DNA of 64,000 nucleotides from Kitasatospora sp. SUK 42 (GCF_015776785.2 NZ_LFMD02000003.1:1072854-1136853); one strand, 5' to 3'; counted from the stretch's first letter, positions 42,141 through 50,756 are shown. Numbers and translations are program-made. Notes: generated by a model not told the origin, from the letters alone.

Positions 42141-42214
42141 GCGCCGCTAGCTCAGTTGGTTAGAGCAGCTGACTCTTAATCAGCGGGTCCGGGGTTCGAG
42201 TCCCTGGCGGCGCA
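42141..42214 (+). tRNA. tRNA-Lys(CTT), copy 4
   Basis: The sequence is identical to the other three copies, with CTT anticodon, A discriminator and no CCA. Confidence 0.97.
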
Positions 42215-42222
42215 CAGACATT

Positions 42223-42262
42223 GGGGAGCCTCTCGCAACAGCGAGGGGCTCCCCGATTTTTT
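42223..42262 (+). terminator. Terminator of tRNA-Lys copy 4
   Basis: A 14-bp stem (42223-42236 with 42241-42254, one wobble) with AACA loop and a true T tract (GATTTTTTGG). Confidence 0.92.
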
Positions 42263-42361
42263 GGCCCTCGACGTCCGTTTTGTGTGTGATGTCGGTCTCG
42301 ATTGCCGTTCCCACGGAGCCATCAGGCCCGTCCGGCGCGTCCTGGGCAGTAAACCGGAATC

Positions 42362-42375
42362 GGGACAAAGGTCCC
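42362..42375. promoter_or_regulatory. GGGAC-N4-GTCCC dyad (DevR/DosR-box-like)
   Basis: GGGACAAAGGTCCC, flanked by AATC and TAAC, has the architecture of DevR/DosR boxes (core GGGAC-N4-GTCCC) used in hypoxia or nitric oxide responses of actinobacteria. It lies 62 bp before the start of the PBP gene. A single site is weak proof. Confidence 0.45.
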
Positions 42376-42436
42376 TAACCGCCATTGTCCCCGTCCGTGC
42401 AGGCTGGCCCGGTCCGCCCGCAGGAAAGGCCGCGCT

Positions 42437-44905
42437 TTGTCCACAAACGCCCAGGGCGGCCGCCGCACGCCGTCGATCAGCCTCCGGCCGGTCAAACGGC
42501 TCAAGCGCTCCCCCGGCACGACCGGTTCCTCGTCCGGCGGCAAGAGCAGGAAGCCGCGGCGCCCCAAGCGCACCGGCTGGCGCCGGCTGATACCCACCTG
42601 GCGGATGACCCTGGTCGGACTCGGCTCCGCGCTGCTGCTCGGCATAGGCCTGTTCGCGCTGGGCATCGCGCTGGTGAAGGTCCCGGACGCGCACGCCGCC
42701 GCGACCGCGCAGAGCAACACCTGGCTCTACTCCGACGGCTCGGTGATCACCCGCACCGGCCAGACCAACCGGCAGAACGTCGGCCTGGACAAGGTCTCCC
42801 CCGCCGCCCAGCACGCCGCGCTGGCCGCCGAGGACCGCAACTTCTACAACGAGGGCGCGGTCAACGTGCAGGGCCTGGCGCGAGCCGCCCTCAACACCGC
42901 CAAGGGCGAGGCCACCCAGGGTGGCTCCACGATCACCCAGCAGTACGTGAAGAACACGTACCTGAGCCAGAAGCAGTCGATCACCCGCAAGGTGAAGGAA
43001 CTCTTCATCGCCATCAAGGTGGACGCCACCGAGAGCAAGGACGACATCCTCTCCGGCTACCTGAACACCTCCTACTACGGCCGCGGCGCGTACGGCATCC
43101 AGGCCGCCTCCCAGGCGTACTTCGGCATCGACGCCTCCGCGCTCAACGCCGCCCAGGGCGCCTACCTGGCCACCCTGCTGAACGCCCCGAGCGCCTACGA
43201 CGTGGCCACCGCGACCGAGGCGGGCAAGCAGAACGCCGTCAACCGCTGGAACTACGTGCTCGACGGCATGGTCAAGGAGGGCTGGCTCTCCCCCGACGAG
43301 CGCGCCAAGACCACCTTCCCCGACGTCAAGGACCCGCAGCCCAACCCGGGCCTGTCCGGCCAGTCCGGCTACCTGGTGAACGCGGCCACCCAGTACCTCA
43401 CCTCGAACGGAATCATCAACGAGACCGAGCTGGCCAAGGGCGGCTACACGATCAAGCTGACCATCGACCCGAACCGCCAGCAGGCCCTGCAGGACTCCGT
43501 CCAGGCGCAGCTGCACGACACCCTGAACCCGGACAAGCGGAAGAAGGACGCGGCCGCCCAGGCCGGCGCGGCCTCGGTGGACCCGAAGACCGGTGCGGTC
43601 GTCGCCCTGTACGGCGGCGTCGACTACGTGAAGCACTACGTGGACAACGCGACCCGGCGCGACTACCAGGCCGGTTCGACCTTCAAGGCGATCGCCCTGG
43701 CCGCCGCCTTCGAGAACAACGCCAAGACCCAGGACGGCCGGACGATCACCCCGCGCACCGTCTACGACGGCACCAGCGGCCGCAAGGTCCGCGGCGGCAA
43801 GGGCACCCCGTACGCGCCGCCGAACGAGGGCGACAAGAGCTACGGCCAGATCTCCCTCCAGCAGGCCACCGACTGGTCGGTCAACTCGGCCTTCGCCCAG
43901 CTCGCGCAGGACACCGGGCTGCAGAAGGTCAAGGACACCGCGGTCGCGATGGGCCTACCCGGCAACACCCCGGGTCTGGACCCGGTGCCGTCCATCCCGC
44001 TGGGCGCGGCCACCCCGAGCGTGCTCGACATGGCCGGCGTGTACGCCACCCTGGACAACGGCGGCAAGCAGATCACCCCGTGGCTGGTGCAGTCGGTGGA
44101 CCGCGAGGGCGAGAACGTCGCGCTGCCCGCGCACAAGACCACCCAGGCGATCAGCGAGGACACCGCCAACCAGGTCACCTCGATGCTCCAGGGCGTGGTG
44201 AGCGACCAGGGCGGCACCGGCTGGCGGGCGAAGGCGCTGGGCCGCCCGGTGGCGGGCAAGACCGGCACCACCGACGACCAGAAGTCCGTCTGGTTCGTCG
44301 GCTACACCCCCGAGCTGGTCACCTCGGTCGCGCTGTTCGGCCAGGACCCGGGCAACGGCTCCCAGGTCAGCCTGAGCGGCGTCGGCGGGATCGACGGCGC
44401 GGCGGGCGGCCAGTACCCGGCGCAGATCTGGACCAGCTACATGAAGGCGGCGCTCAAGGGCCAGCCGGTGAGCGACTTCCCGACCCCGGCGGACGGCGGC
44501 GACTCCTCCGGTCCCGCCGACGTGCCGAGCGCCCCGAGCAGCCCGAGCAGTACCCCGTCGACCGGCTCCGCCACGCCGAGCACCGGCGCCGGCACCCCGC
44601 CGAACGACAACTCCGGCGCGAGCTCGCCGTCGGGCGGCACCGGCTCCGGGTCCGGTTCCGGGTCCGGTTCCGGGTCTGGCTCCGGCTCCGGCTCCGGCTC
44701 CGGCGGGGCGACCACCGCGCCGACCGCTCCCTCGACCACCCAGCCGACCACCCAGCCCACCCGGCCGACCCGGCCCACCAACCGGCCGACCACGCCCACC
44801 CAGCCGACCGCTCCCCCGACCACGCAGCCGACCACCCAGCCCACCGGCGGGTCGGACTCGCTCGCGGGGGCGGGAGCCGGGGCCGGGAGCGGCTCCGGGA
44901 ACTGA
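42437..44905 (+). CDS. Bifunctional class A penicillin-binding protein
   Basis: An 822-residue peptidoglycan synthase. A basic cytoplasmic tail and one transmembrane helix (about 57-80) precede the transglycosylase domain (AAEDRNFYNEGAVNVQGLAR with the catalytic glutamate, then GGSTITQQYVKNTYL). The transpeptidase domain has all motifs: YQAGSTFKAIAL (SxxK), SVNSAF (SxN) and KTGTTDD (KTG). A long extracellular Ser/Gly/Pro/Thr-rich tail closes the protein. It makes glycan strands and crosslinks them outside the membrane. Start is TTG, with GGAAAGG about 7 nt upstream; no better start exists nearby. A DevR-like dyad precedes it. Confidence 0.94.
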   Translation: MSTNAQGGRRTPSISLRPVKRLKRSPGTTGSSSGGKSRKPRRPKRTGWRRLIPTWRMTLVGLGSALLLGIGLFALGIALVKVPDAHAAATAQSNTWLYSDGSVITRTGQTNRQNVGLDKVSPAAQHAALAAEDRNFYNEGAVNVQGLARAALNTAKGEATQGGSTITQQYVKNTYLSQKQSITRKVKELFIAIKVDATESKDDILSGYLNTSYYGRGAYGIQAASQAYFGIDASALNAAQGAYLATLLNAPSAYDVATATEAGKQNAVNRWNYVLDGMVKEGWLSPDERAKTTFPDVKDPQPNPGLSGQSGYLVNAATQYLTSNGIINETELAKGGYTIKLTIDPNRQQALQDSVQAQLHDTLNPDKRKKDAAAQAGAASVDPKTGAVVALYGGVDYVKHYVDNATRRDYQAGSTFKAIALAAAFENNAKTQDGRTITPRTVYDGTSGRKVRGGKGTPYAPPNEGDKSYGQISLQQATDWSVNSAFAQLAQDTGLQKVKDTAVAMGLPGNTPGLDPVPSIPLGAATPSVLDMAGVYATLDNGGKQITPWLVQSVDREGENVALPAHKTTQAISEDTANQVTSMLQGVVSDQGGTGWRAKALGRPVAGKTGTTDDQKSVWFVGYTPELVTSVALFGQDPGNGSQVSLSGVGGIDGAAGGQYPAQIWTSYMKAALKGQPVSDFPTPADGGDSSGPADVPSAPSSPSSTPSTGSATPSTGAGTPPNDNSGASSPSGGTGSGSGSGSGSGSGSGSGSGSGGATTAPTAPSTTQPTTQPTRPTRPTNRPTTPTQPTAPPTTQPTTQPTGGSDSLAGAGAGAGSGSGN
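44639..44706. repeat. Gly-Ser codon repeat in the PBP tail
   Basis: Hexamer units (TCCGGT, TCCGGG, TCCGGC) encode about ten Gly-Ser pairs. It is a simple repeat likely to vary in length. Confidence 0.85.
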
Positions 44906-44948
44906 CGTTCCGCCGAGTGGGTACCGCGCCCGGGGGCTGATGCTCCCG

Positions 44949-45041
44949 GGCGCCGGCGTTCCCGGGGCCGGCATCCCTGGGGGCGGCGTTCCCGGGATCC
45001 CGCGCTCCCGGGCCGGCGTTCCTGGGGCCGGCGTTCCTGGA
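44949..45041. repeat. 15-bp tandem repeat downstream of the PBP gene
   Basis: About six degenerate units of GGCCGGCGTTCCYGG lie between the PBP gene and the EamA gene. They read as PGTPA pentapeptides on the minus strand but no gene is supported there. Confidence 0.8.
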
Positions 45042-45134
45042 TGGGCGATTGCGCCGTTGCGCACAGTTGCGACCAGGACCAAATGACGGAATGGCGCCTT
45101 ACCCAAGCGCCGCTCCGACTGTCAGAATGCGGCC

Positions 45135-46217
45135 GTGCACCGATCAACGGCCTCGCCCACCCACCCTCCGGGCAGAACCCTCGGCCTCGGCCTCGCGCTG
45201 GTCTCCGCGTTCGCCTTCGGCGGTTCCGGCACCGCGGCCAAGCCGCTGATCGAGGCCGGGCTGTCACCACTGCACGTGGTGTGGCTCCGGGTCACGGGCG
45301 CGGCCGTCGTCCTCCTTCCCATCGCCTACCGGCACCGGGACGCCGTCCTGCGCCGCCCCGGCCTGCTGCTCGGCTTCGGCCTGCTCGCCGTGGCCGGCGT
45401 CCAGGCCTGCTACTTCGCGGCGATCTCCCGCATCCCGGTCGGCGTCGCCCTGCTCATCGAGTACCTCGGGCCGCCACTGCTGATCGGCTACGTGAAGTTC
45501 GTGCAGCGCAAGCCGATCTCCCGGGGCGCGGCCATCGGCGCCGGCGTGGCGGTGGCCGGACTGGCCTGCGTGGTGGAGGTCTGGAACGGCCTGAGCTTCG
45601 ACCCGCTGGGCGTGCTGTTCGGCCTCGGCGCAGCCTGCTGCCAGGTCGGCTACTTCGTGCTCGCCGACGCCGGCCGCCGCGGCGAGCGCCCGGTCGACCC
45701 GATGGCCGTCAGCGCGTACGGGCTGCTCATCGGCGCCGTCGTGCTCACCGCGTTCACCCGGCCCTGGCAGGCCGACTGGGGCAAGCTCGGCGGTTCGGTG
45801 GTGATGAACGGGCACACCCTGCCCGCACTCGTCCCGGCCGCCTGGATGGTGCTGATCGCCACCGTGCTCGCCTACCTGACCGGCGTGGTCTCCGTCGGGT
45901 ACCTCTCGCCGCCGGTCGCCGGGGTGGTGGCCAACCTGGAGGCCGTCGTCGCCACCGTGCTGGCCTGGGTCCTGCTCGGCGAGCACCTCGGGCTGCCGCA
46001 GATCACGGGCGGCCTGCTGGTGCTGGCGGGCGCCTTCGCGGCGCAGTCGAGCAAGCCGGCGGCGGTGGAGGCGGTACCGGGGGCGGCAGAGGCCTCGGGG
46101 GGCGGAGAGCCTCGGGAGGCTCGGGAGGCGCGGGAGGCTCAGGCGGCTCGGGAGCGGGTGGCCGCCGCCGAGCGCGAGGTCAGCGGCCGGTCCAGCCGAA
46201 CCAGTCGAGGTGATTGA
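45135..46217 (+). CDS. EamA/DMT-family transporter (RhtA-like)
   Basis: A 360-residue membrane protein with ten predicted helices in two EamA repeats (LVSAFAFGGSGTAAKPLIEAG to ACVVEVW, and GVLFGLGAACCQVGYFVLAD to GGLLVLAGAFAAQS). EamA proteins usually export amino acids or metabolites. The 50-residue tail after the last helix is charged and repetitive (EPREAREAREAQ). Its last 38 bp overlap the 3' end of the convergent signal peptidase gene. Confidence 0.88.
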   Translation: MHRSTASPTHPPGRTLGLGLALVSAFAFGGSGTAAKPLIEAGLSPLHVVWLRVTGAAVVLLPIAYRHRDAVLRRPGLLLGFGLLAVAGVQACYFAAISRIPVGVALLIEYLGPPLLIGYVKFVQRKPISRGAAIGAGVAVAGLACVVEVWNGLSFDPLGVLFGLGAACCQVGYFVLADAGRRGERPVDPMAVSAYGLLIGAVVLTAFTRPWQADWGKLGGSVVMNGHTLPALVPAAWMVLIATVLAYLTGVVSVGYLSPPVAGVVANLEAVVATVLAWVLLGEHLGLPQITGGLLVLAGAFAAQSSKPAAVEAVPGAAEASGGGEPREAREAREAQAARERVAAAEREVSGRSSRTSRGD

Positions 46218-47034
46218 GCGGCCACACGACGCCCGACACCGGACCGACCACGTCGTCCACCGGCACGGCGCCGCCGCCCGGACCGCGCTGGTGGTAGCGG
46301 GAGTCGGCCGAGTCGCTGCGGTGGTCGCCCTCCACCCAGACGTAGCCCGTGGGCACCGTCACCGGGCCGAAGTCCAGGCCCGCGCAGGAGTCGTCGCCGG
46401 GGTGCAGGTACGGCTCGTCGACCTTCTTCCCGTCGACGGTCAGCGTGGTGCCGTTGCACTGCACGGTCTGGCCACCGGTCGCTATGACCCGCTTGACCAG
46501 GTAGTTGTCGTCCTTCGGCGGCACCAGCCCGACGAAGCTCAGCGCCGAGCTGACGGCGTTGGTGAACGGGTTCGAGTCCACCGGCTGCGGCGGCAGCCAG
46601 TTTCCCGGGTCCTTGAAGACCACCGGCTGCCCCGGCTCCGGCTTCCAGCCGGTCAGCGGCGCGAGCTTGTTCACCCCGACCCGGTCGCCGATCCGCAGGG
46701 TGTTCTCCATCGAGCCGGACGGGATGGAGAACACCTGGAACAGGCAGGTCTTGATCAGCAGCGCGATCACCAGGCCGACCGCCGCCATCGCGGGCAGCTC
46801 GATCCACAACGGCCGGGACTTGCGCCCCGCCCGGCGGTTCCGACGGCCACGCGAGCCGGAGGCGCGGCGGCGTGCCTCGGCACGGCCGCCGGGTGCACCG
46901 GGTGCGTCGGGTCCGCCGTGGGCGTCCCGGGCGTACGCGTCCCGGGCGTGCGTGGCGTCCTCGGCGTGCTCGGCGTCCTGCACGGCGGGATCGCTGGGGG
47001 CTCCGCTGGGCGTTTCGGGCAGGTTCACCGCCAT
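46180..47034 (-). CDS. Signal peptidase I
   Basis: A 284-residue type I signal peptidase that removes Sec and Tat leader peptides. A long charged cytoplasmic N-terminus (1-75) precedes one transmembrane helix (about 78-98). The catalytic serine is in FSIPSGSMENTL (S108) and the catalytic lysine in YLVKRVIATGG (K181); box E, GDHRSDSADSRYHQRGPGG, follows. The window encodes many exported proteins that would be substrates. Streptomycetes usually carry several such genes clustered; only one is here. Confidence 0.94.
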   Translation of the reverse strand: MAVNLPETPSGAPSDPAVQDAEHAEDATHARDAYARDAHGGPDAPGAPGGRAEARRRASGSRGRRNRRAGRKSRPLWIELPAMAAVGLVIALLIKTCLFQVFSIPSGSMENTLRIGDRVGVNKLAPLTGWKPEPGQPVVFKDPGNWLPPQPVDSNPFTNAVSSALSFVGLVPPKDDNYLVKRVIATGGQTVQCNGTTLTVDGKKVDEPYLHPGDDSCAGLDFGPVTVPTGYVWVEGDHRSDSADSRYHQRGPGGGAVPVDDVVGPVSGVVWPLNHLDWFGWTGR

Positions 47035-47196
47035 CGTCGCTGCTCCACCTCTCCGGCTGGGGAAACCTGCACGCTACGCCAACCGGGGAGCCGCACGAAA
47101 TCCGACATTTAGCCGCCCCCGACATCGCCGAGCGGGGAGCGCCCGCTCCGCCCGGCTCTCGGCGCTGCCGCCGGGGGCCGGTCACGGGTCGGCCCC

Positions 47197-47300
47197 GGGG
47201 CCGGTTCAGAACTGGTTCGGGGCCGGTTCGGGAGCTGGTTCAGGGGCCCGGCCCGGTCAGGGGGCCCGGTCAAGGGGCCCGGTCAGGGGGCCCGGTTCAG
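47197..47300. repeat. GGGGCCCGGTCA tandem repeat ending in a stop codon
   Basis: Two longer units containing GGGGCCGGTTC are followed by four 13-18 bp units of GGGGCCCGGTCAR. The TCA in the last unit is the stop of the chorismate mutase gene on the minus strand. Confidence 0.85.
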
Positions 47301-47632
47301 GCGCGGGCGATGGCCTCGTGGTGGCGGATGACCTCGGCGATGATGAAGTTCAGGAATTTCTCCGCGAAGACCGGGTCGAGCTTGGCCCCGGCGGCCAGTT
47401 CCCGCAGTCGCTTGATCTGGTCCCGCTCCCGGGTCGGGTCGGCCGGGGGCAGCTTGTGCTCGGCCTTGAGCCGGCCGACCCGCTGGGTCGCCTTGAAGCG
47501 CTCGGCCAGCATGTGGACCACTGCGGCGTCGATGTTGTCGATGCTCTCGCGCAGGCTGGTCAGCTCAGCCCGTACCGCGTCGTCGATCCCCTCCGGCAGG
47601 CCGGCGTCGGGGGTCGTGGGCTGGTCCGTCAT
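47297..47632 (-). CDS. Chorismate mutase (AroQ class)
   Basis: A 111-residue all-helical chorismate mutase converting chorismate to prephenate in Phe/Tyr synthesis. The fold is visible as ELTSLRESIDNIDAAVVHML, ERFKATQRVGRLKAEHKLPP, RERDQIKRLRELA and FLNFIIAEVIRHHEAIA, with the active-site Arg and Lys residues of the AroQ class (R and K in QRVGRLKAE). It is free-standing, with no fused dehydratase or dehydrogenase. Confidence 0.92.
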   Translation of the reverse strand: MTDQPTTPDAGLPEGIDDAVRAELTSLRESIDNIDAAVVHMLAERFKATQRVGRLKAEHKLPPADPTRERDQIKRLRELAAGAKLDPVFAEKFLNFIIAEVIRHHEAIARA

Positions 47633-47868
47633 CGGGTCGGCTCCCGGTGTCTGGGTGGGGCGCCCGACCGTACGGCGGCCGGGCTCGGACCCCGGCAAAT
47701 CTAACAGGGCCGCCGCACCGGGCCCGCACCTTCGAAGGATCCGTCCACCATCCGGACAGCCCGCCGGGCCGTCCACCCACCCGGCTCCGGGGCGGCGCTG
47801 CCCGTAGGCTGGTGCGTGCATGACCGGAAGTGACGACTCAGCAGCCCCCCATGTTGGAGGAACCGATC

Positions 47869-48294
47869 GTGGCAACCACCCGCACCGCCCGCACGGCCTG
47901 GGAGGGCAACCTCCTCAACGGCAAGGGGCAGGTGACCTTCGCCTCGTCCGGGATCGGCGAGTACCCCGTCTCCTGGCCCTCCCGCGCCGAGGAGCCCAAC
48001 GGCAAGACCAGCCCGGAGGAGCTCATCGCGGCCGCCCACTCCGCCTGCTTCTCGATGGCCCTCTCACACGGCCTGACCGGCGCCGGCACCCCGCCCACCA
48101 CGCTGGACACCCAGGCCGATGTCACCTTCCAGCCCGGCACCGGCATCACCGGCATCCACCTGACCGTCACCGGTGAGGTGCCCGGCCTGGACGAGGCCGG
48201 CTTCGTCAAGGCCGCCGAGGACGCCAAGGCCAACTGCCCGGTCAGCAAGGCCCTGTCCGGCACCACCATCACCCTCACGGCCAAGCTGGCCTGA
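47869..48294 (+). CDS. OsmC/Ohr-family peroxidase
   Basis: A 141-residue OsmC-type thiol peroxidase. The two redox cysteines are in the usual places: C60 in AAAHSACFSMALSHGL and C123 in AKANCPVSKAL. It reduces organic hydroperoxides in the cytoplasm. I chose the GTG because GGAGGAACC is 6-8 nt upstream; an in-frame start 13 codons earlier lacks a binding site. Confidence 0.92.
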   Translation: MATTRTARTAWEGNLLNGKGQVTFASSGIGEYPVSWPSRAEEPNGKTSPEELIAAAHSACFSMALSHGLTGAGTPPTTLDTQADVTFQPGTGITGIHLTVTGEVPGLDEAGFVKAAEDAKANCPVSKALSGTTITLTAKLA

Positions 48295-48683
48295 CCCCTC
48301 CTCCCAGGCCCTCCTGGGTGCCCCCGGGCCCCGCTCCCGACCCCGCCCCCGGCGCGCAACCGGCGCCCGGGGGCGCGGCATCGGCTCACACGCTCCCCGC
48401 GCACCTCATGTGATGTACACCAAGGGCGTCCGAACGTTCCACCACGCATGATCACAAAGGGGGCGAATCACCCTGGCGGCGGTCACCGCGCGTTGCCGTC
48501 GCGGCCTATGATCGGCCGCAGCGCCCTGTTCTCCACCCGGGTCCCCGCGCGACATCGCCCCACGGTGGGCACCCCGCAGCGGACCGACTCCGAGGACCGC
48601 GACAGAGTGCGGAGCCGGCCACCGGAATCCCGACTGGGCCGGACGGACCATCGTCAAGCGTCAGCAGCGGACGGGAGCATGCC
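48295..48683. other. Region upstream of the GGDEF-EAL gene
   Basis: No gene is seen. It holds the OsmC terminator and, at 48501-48519, a dyad GCGGCC-N7-GGCCGC around a -10-like TATGAT (48507-48512). A transcript from there would have a leader of about 165 nt. Several TCACC and GTCACC half-sites are present nearby, but a full BldD-type site is not convincing. Confidence 0.45.
48344..48375 (+). terminator. Terminator-like hairpin after the OsmC gene
   Basis: CGCCCCCGG and CCGGGGGCG form a 9-bp stem; the inner bases GCGC and GCGC can extend it. It lies 50 bp beyond the stop. There is no T tract. Confidence 0.5.
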
Positions 48684-50756
48684 GTGCCGGGCCAGAACGA
48701 GGGGGCCGACGCACACCACCCAGGCGTGCGACGAGAGGAATCGTCACACCACCGCCACCTCGCCGCGCCGGTCCTCACCCCGGACGCCGCCCCCGCCGCT
48801 CCGGCCACGGCCACGGCCTGCGGCACGCTGGAGGACCCCGGGGTGCTGCTCTGCCCCACCTGCTCGGCCCCACTGACCGCCGACGGCCACCGGGGCGCCG
48901 ACCGGCCGCCCGCGGCGCTGCGGGCCAGCGAGTCCCGGTTCCGGGCCGCCTTCTGCGACGCGGTCATCGGCATGGCCCTGATCGACCCCGAGGACCGGAT
49001 CATCGAGGTCAACCCCGCCTTCGCCGGCCTCATCGGCCGCAGGGTCGGCGACCTGGTCCAGACCCACCTGCACGAGATCATCGACCCGGAGGGCCTGCCG
49101 CACCGGCTCTTCACCGAACTCGTCCGCGGTGGGCGGGAACGGTTCCGCGTGGAGAAGCAGCTCAGGCACCGCGAGGGCCACACGGTCTGGAGCAAGGTCA
49201 CCGTCTCCCTGATCCGGGACACCACCGGGCAGCCGCTCTACACCCTCGCGCTGGTGGAGGACATCACCGAGCAGCGTCTGCTCGGCGACCGCCTGGAGTT
49301 CCAGGCCCTGCACGACCCGCTGACCCGGCTGCCCAACCGGACCTTCTTCTTCGACCGGCTCGACGCCGCCTGCCTGCCGGGGGCCGAGGGCCCCGGGGCT
49401 GATGCGGACTCGGGTGCGGACGTGGGTGCGGGCGCGGGCGTGGGCGCGGGTGCGGACTTGGCAGTCCCCGTGGTTCAGGGGGACGGGCGCCGGGTCGGCG
49501 TCTGCTATCTGGACCTCGACGGCTTCGCGGCGATCAACGAGACCCTCGGCCACCACATCGGCGACCAGCTGCTGGTCGCCGTCGCCGCCCGACTGCGGCA
49601 CGGGCTCTCCGAGCGCGACGCCCACCTGGTCGCCCGGATGGGCGGCGACGAGTTCGCCGTCCTGGTCTCCGACAGCCTGGGCAACGAGCAGCTGACCGCG
49701 CTGGCCGGGCGGATCCTGGAGGTGCTGGAACGTCCCTTCGACATCGCCGGGCACCGATTGGTGATCACCGCCAGCGTGGGCGTCGTCGAACGGTCGGTGC
49801 ACGAGACCACCCCGGCCGACCTGGTGAAGGACGCCGACGCCACGCTCTACTGGTCCAAGGCCGACGGCCGCGCCCGCTGGACCCTCTACGACCCGGACCG
49901 CGGCGCCCACCAGCTCACCCGCCAGCTGCTCGCCACCGCGCTGCGGCCTGCCCTGGAACGCGGCGAGTTCACCATCGAGTACCAGCCGCTGGTCGGCCTG
50001 GCCGACGGGGCGGTCCACGGCGCCGAGGCCCTGGTCCGCTGGCGCCACCCCCGCTACGGGACGCTCTCCCCGGACCGCTTCATCCCGCTCGCCGAGGAGT
50101 CCGGCGCGATCGTGCCGCTCGGCAAATGGGTGCTGGAGGAGTCCTGTCGCCAGGCCAGGCAGTGGCTCACCGAGTTCCCCGACACCGAGACCTTCGTGAG
50201 CGTCAACCTGGCGGCCCGCCAGATCTGGGACTCCGACGTGGTCGCCGACGTCGCCCGAGCCCTGGAACTCACCGGACTGCCGGCCCGGCTGCTCCAACTG
50301 GAGATCACCGAGAGCGCCCTGCTCGGCCCGGGCGGGCGCCCGCTGCAGGCCCTGCAGGCGCTGGCCGACATGGGCGTGCGGATCGCCATCGACGACTTCG
50401 GCACCGGCTACTCCAACCTGGCCTACCTCTCCCGGCTGCCGGTTCACGTCCTGAAGCTCGACGGCACCTTCATCGAGGGCTTCCGCGACCCGGCCCCGAC
50501 GGACCGTCCGGGCCTCCCCGAGCTCCGCGCCCGCCGCAGCGACGCCGACGAGCAGATCGTCGGCGCGATGGTGCAGCTGGCCCACACCCTCGGCCTGACC
50601 GTCACCGCCGAGGGCATCGAGAGCGCCGCCCAGGCCGAGCGGCTCCGGCTGACCGGCTGCGACACCGCCCAGGGCTGGTACTTCGCCCGCCCGGGCGAGG
50701 CCGAACTGGTCGCCGCGATACTCCGCGAGGGCCGCCCCGCCCCGGACGGCCGCTAG
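48684..50756 (+). CDS. cdgA: PAS-GGDEF-EAL cyclic-di-GMP turnover protein (CdgA-like)
   Basis: A 690-residue signalling protein. Order: disordered N-terminus with a CPTC pair (about 56-60), PAS plus PAC (about 80-205, SRFRAAFCDAVIGMALIDPEDR), GGDEF domain with intact GGDEF (320-324), and EAL domain with intact EAL (448-450), DDFGTGYSNLAYL and AEGIE. Both activities, c-di-GMP synthesis and breakdown, look possible. There is no membrane segment, so a cytosolic location is likely. Domain order and size fit S. coelicolor CdgA, a BldD-controlled protein, though naming by eye is tentative. A Gly/Ala/Asp-rich insert splits the front of the GGDEF domain. Confidence 0.88.
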   Translation: MPGQNEGADAHHPGVRREESSHHRHLAAPVLTPDAAPAAPATATACGTLEDPGVLLCPTCSAPLTADGHRGADRPPAALRASESRFRAAFCDAVIGMALIDPEDRIIEVNPAFAGLIGRRVGDLVQTHLHEIIDPEGLPHRLFTELVRGGRERFRVEKQLRHREGHTVWSKVTVSLIRDTTGQPLYTLALVEDITEQRLLGDRLEFQALHDPLTRLPNRTFFFDRLDAACLPGAEGPGADADSGADVGAGAGVGAGADLAVPVVQGDGRRVGVCYLDLDGFAAINETLGHHIGDQLLVAVAARLRHGLSERDAHLVARMGGDEFAVLVSDSLGNEQLTALAGRILEVLERPFDIAGHRLVITASVGVVERSVHETTPADLVKDADATLYWSKADGRARWTLYDPDRGAHQLTRQLLATALRPALERGEFTIEYQPLVGLADGAVHGAEALVRWRHPRYGTLSPDRFIPLAEESGAIVPLGKWVLEESCRQARQWLTEFPDTETFVSVNLAARQIWDSDVVADVARALELTGLPARLLQLEITESALLGPGGRPLQALQALADMGVRIAIDDFGTGYSNLAYLSRLPVHVLKLDGTFIEGFRDPAPTDRPGLPELRARRSDADEQIVGAMVQLAHTLGLTVTAEGIESAAQAERLRLTGCDTAQGWYFARPGEAELVAAILREGRPAPDGR
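49391..49457. repeat. Repeat encoding a Gly-Ala-Asp insert in the GGDEF domain
   Basis: Imperfect 6-bp units (GGTGCG, GGCGCG, GACGTG and similar) encode GADADSGADVGAGAGVGAG within the first part of the GGDEF domain (residues about 236-257). Confidence 0.8.

Noticed and set aside
13564..42214. tRNA-Lys genes as integration sites of a mobile element
   Set aside because: All four genes are whole, no integrase or excisionase is near, and I see no direct repeat of a tRNA 3' end at any distance other than the other complete tRNA genes.
48421..48500. BldD operator upstream of the GGDEF-EAL gene
   Set aside because: TCACC half-sites are present, but no pair in the right orientation and spacing is convincing by eye.
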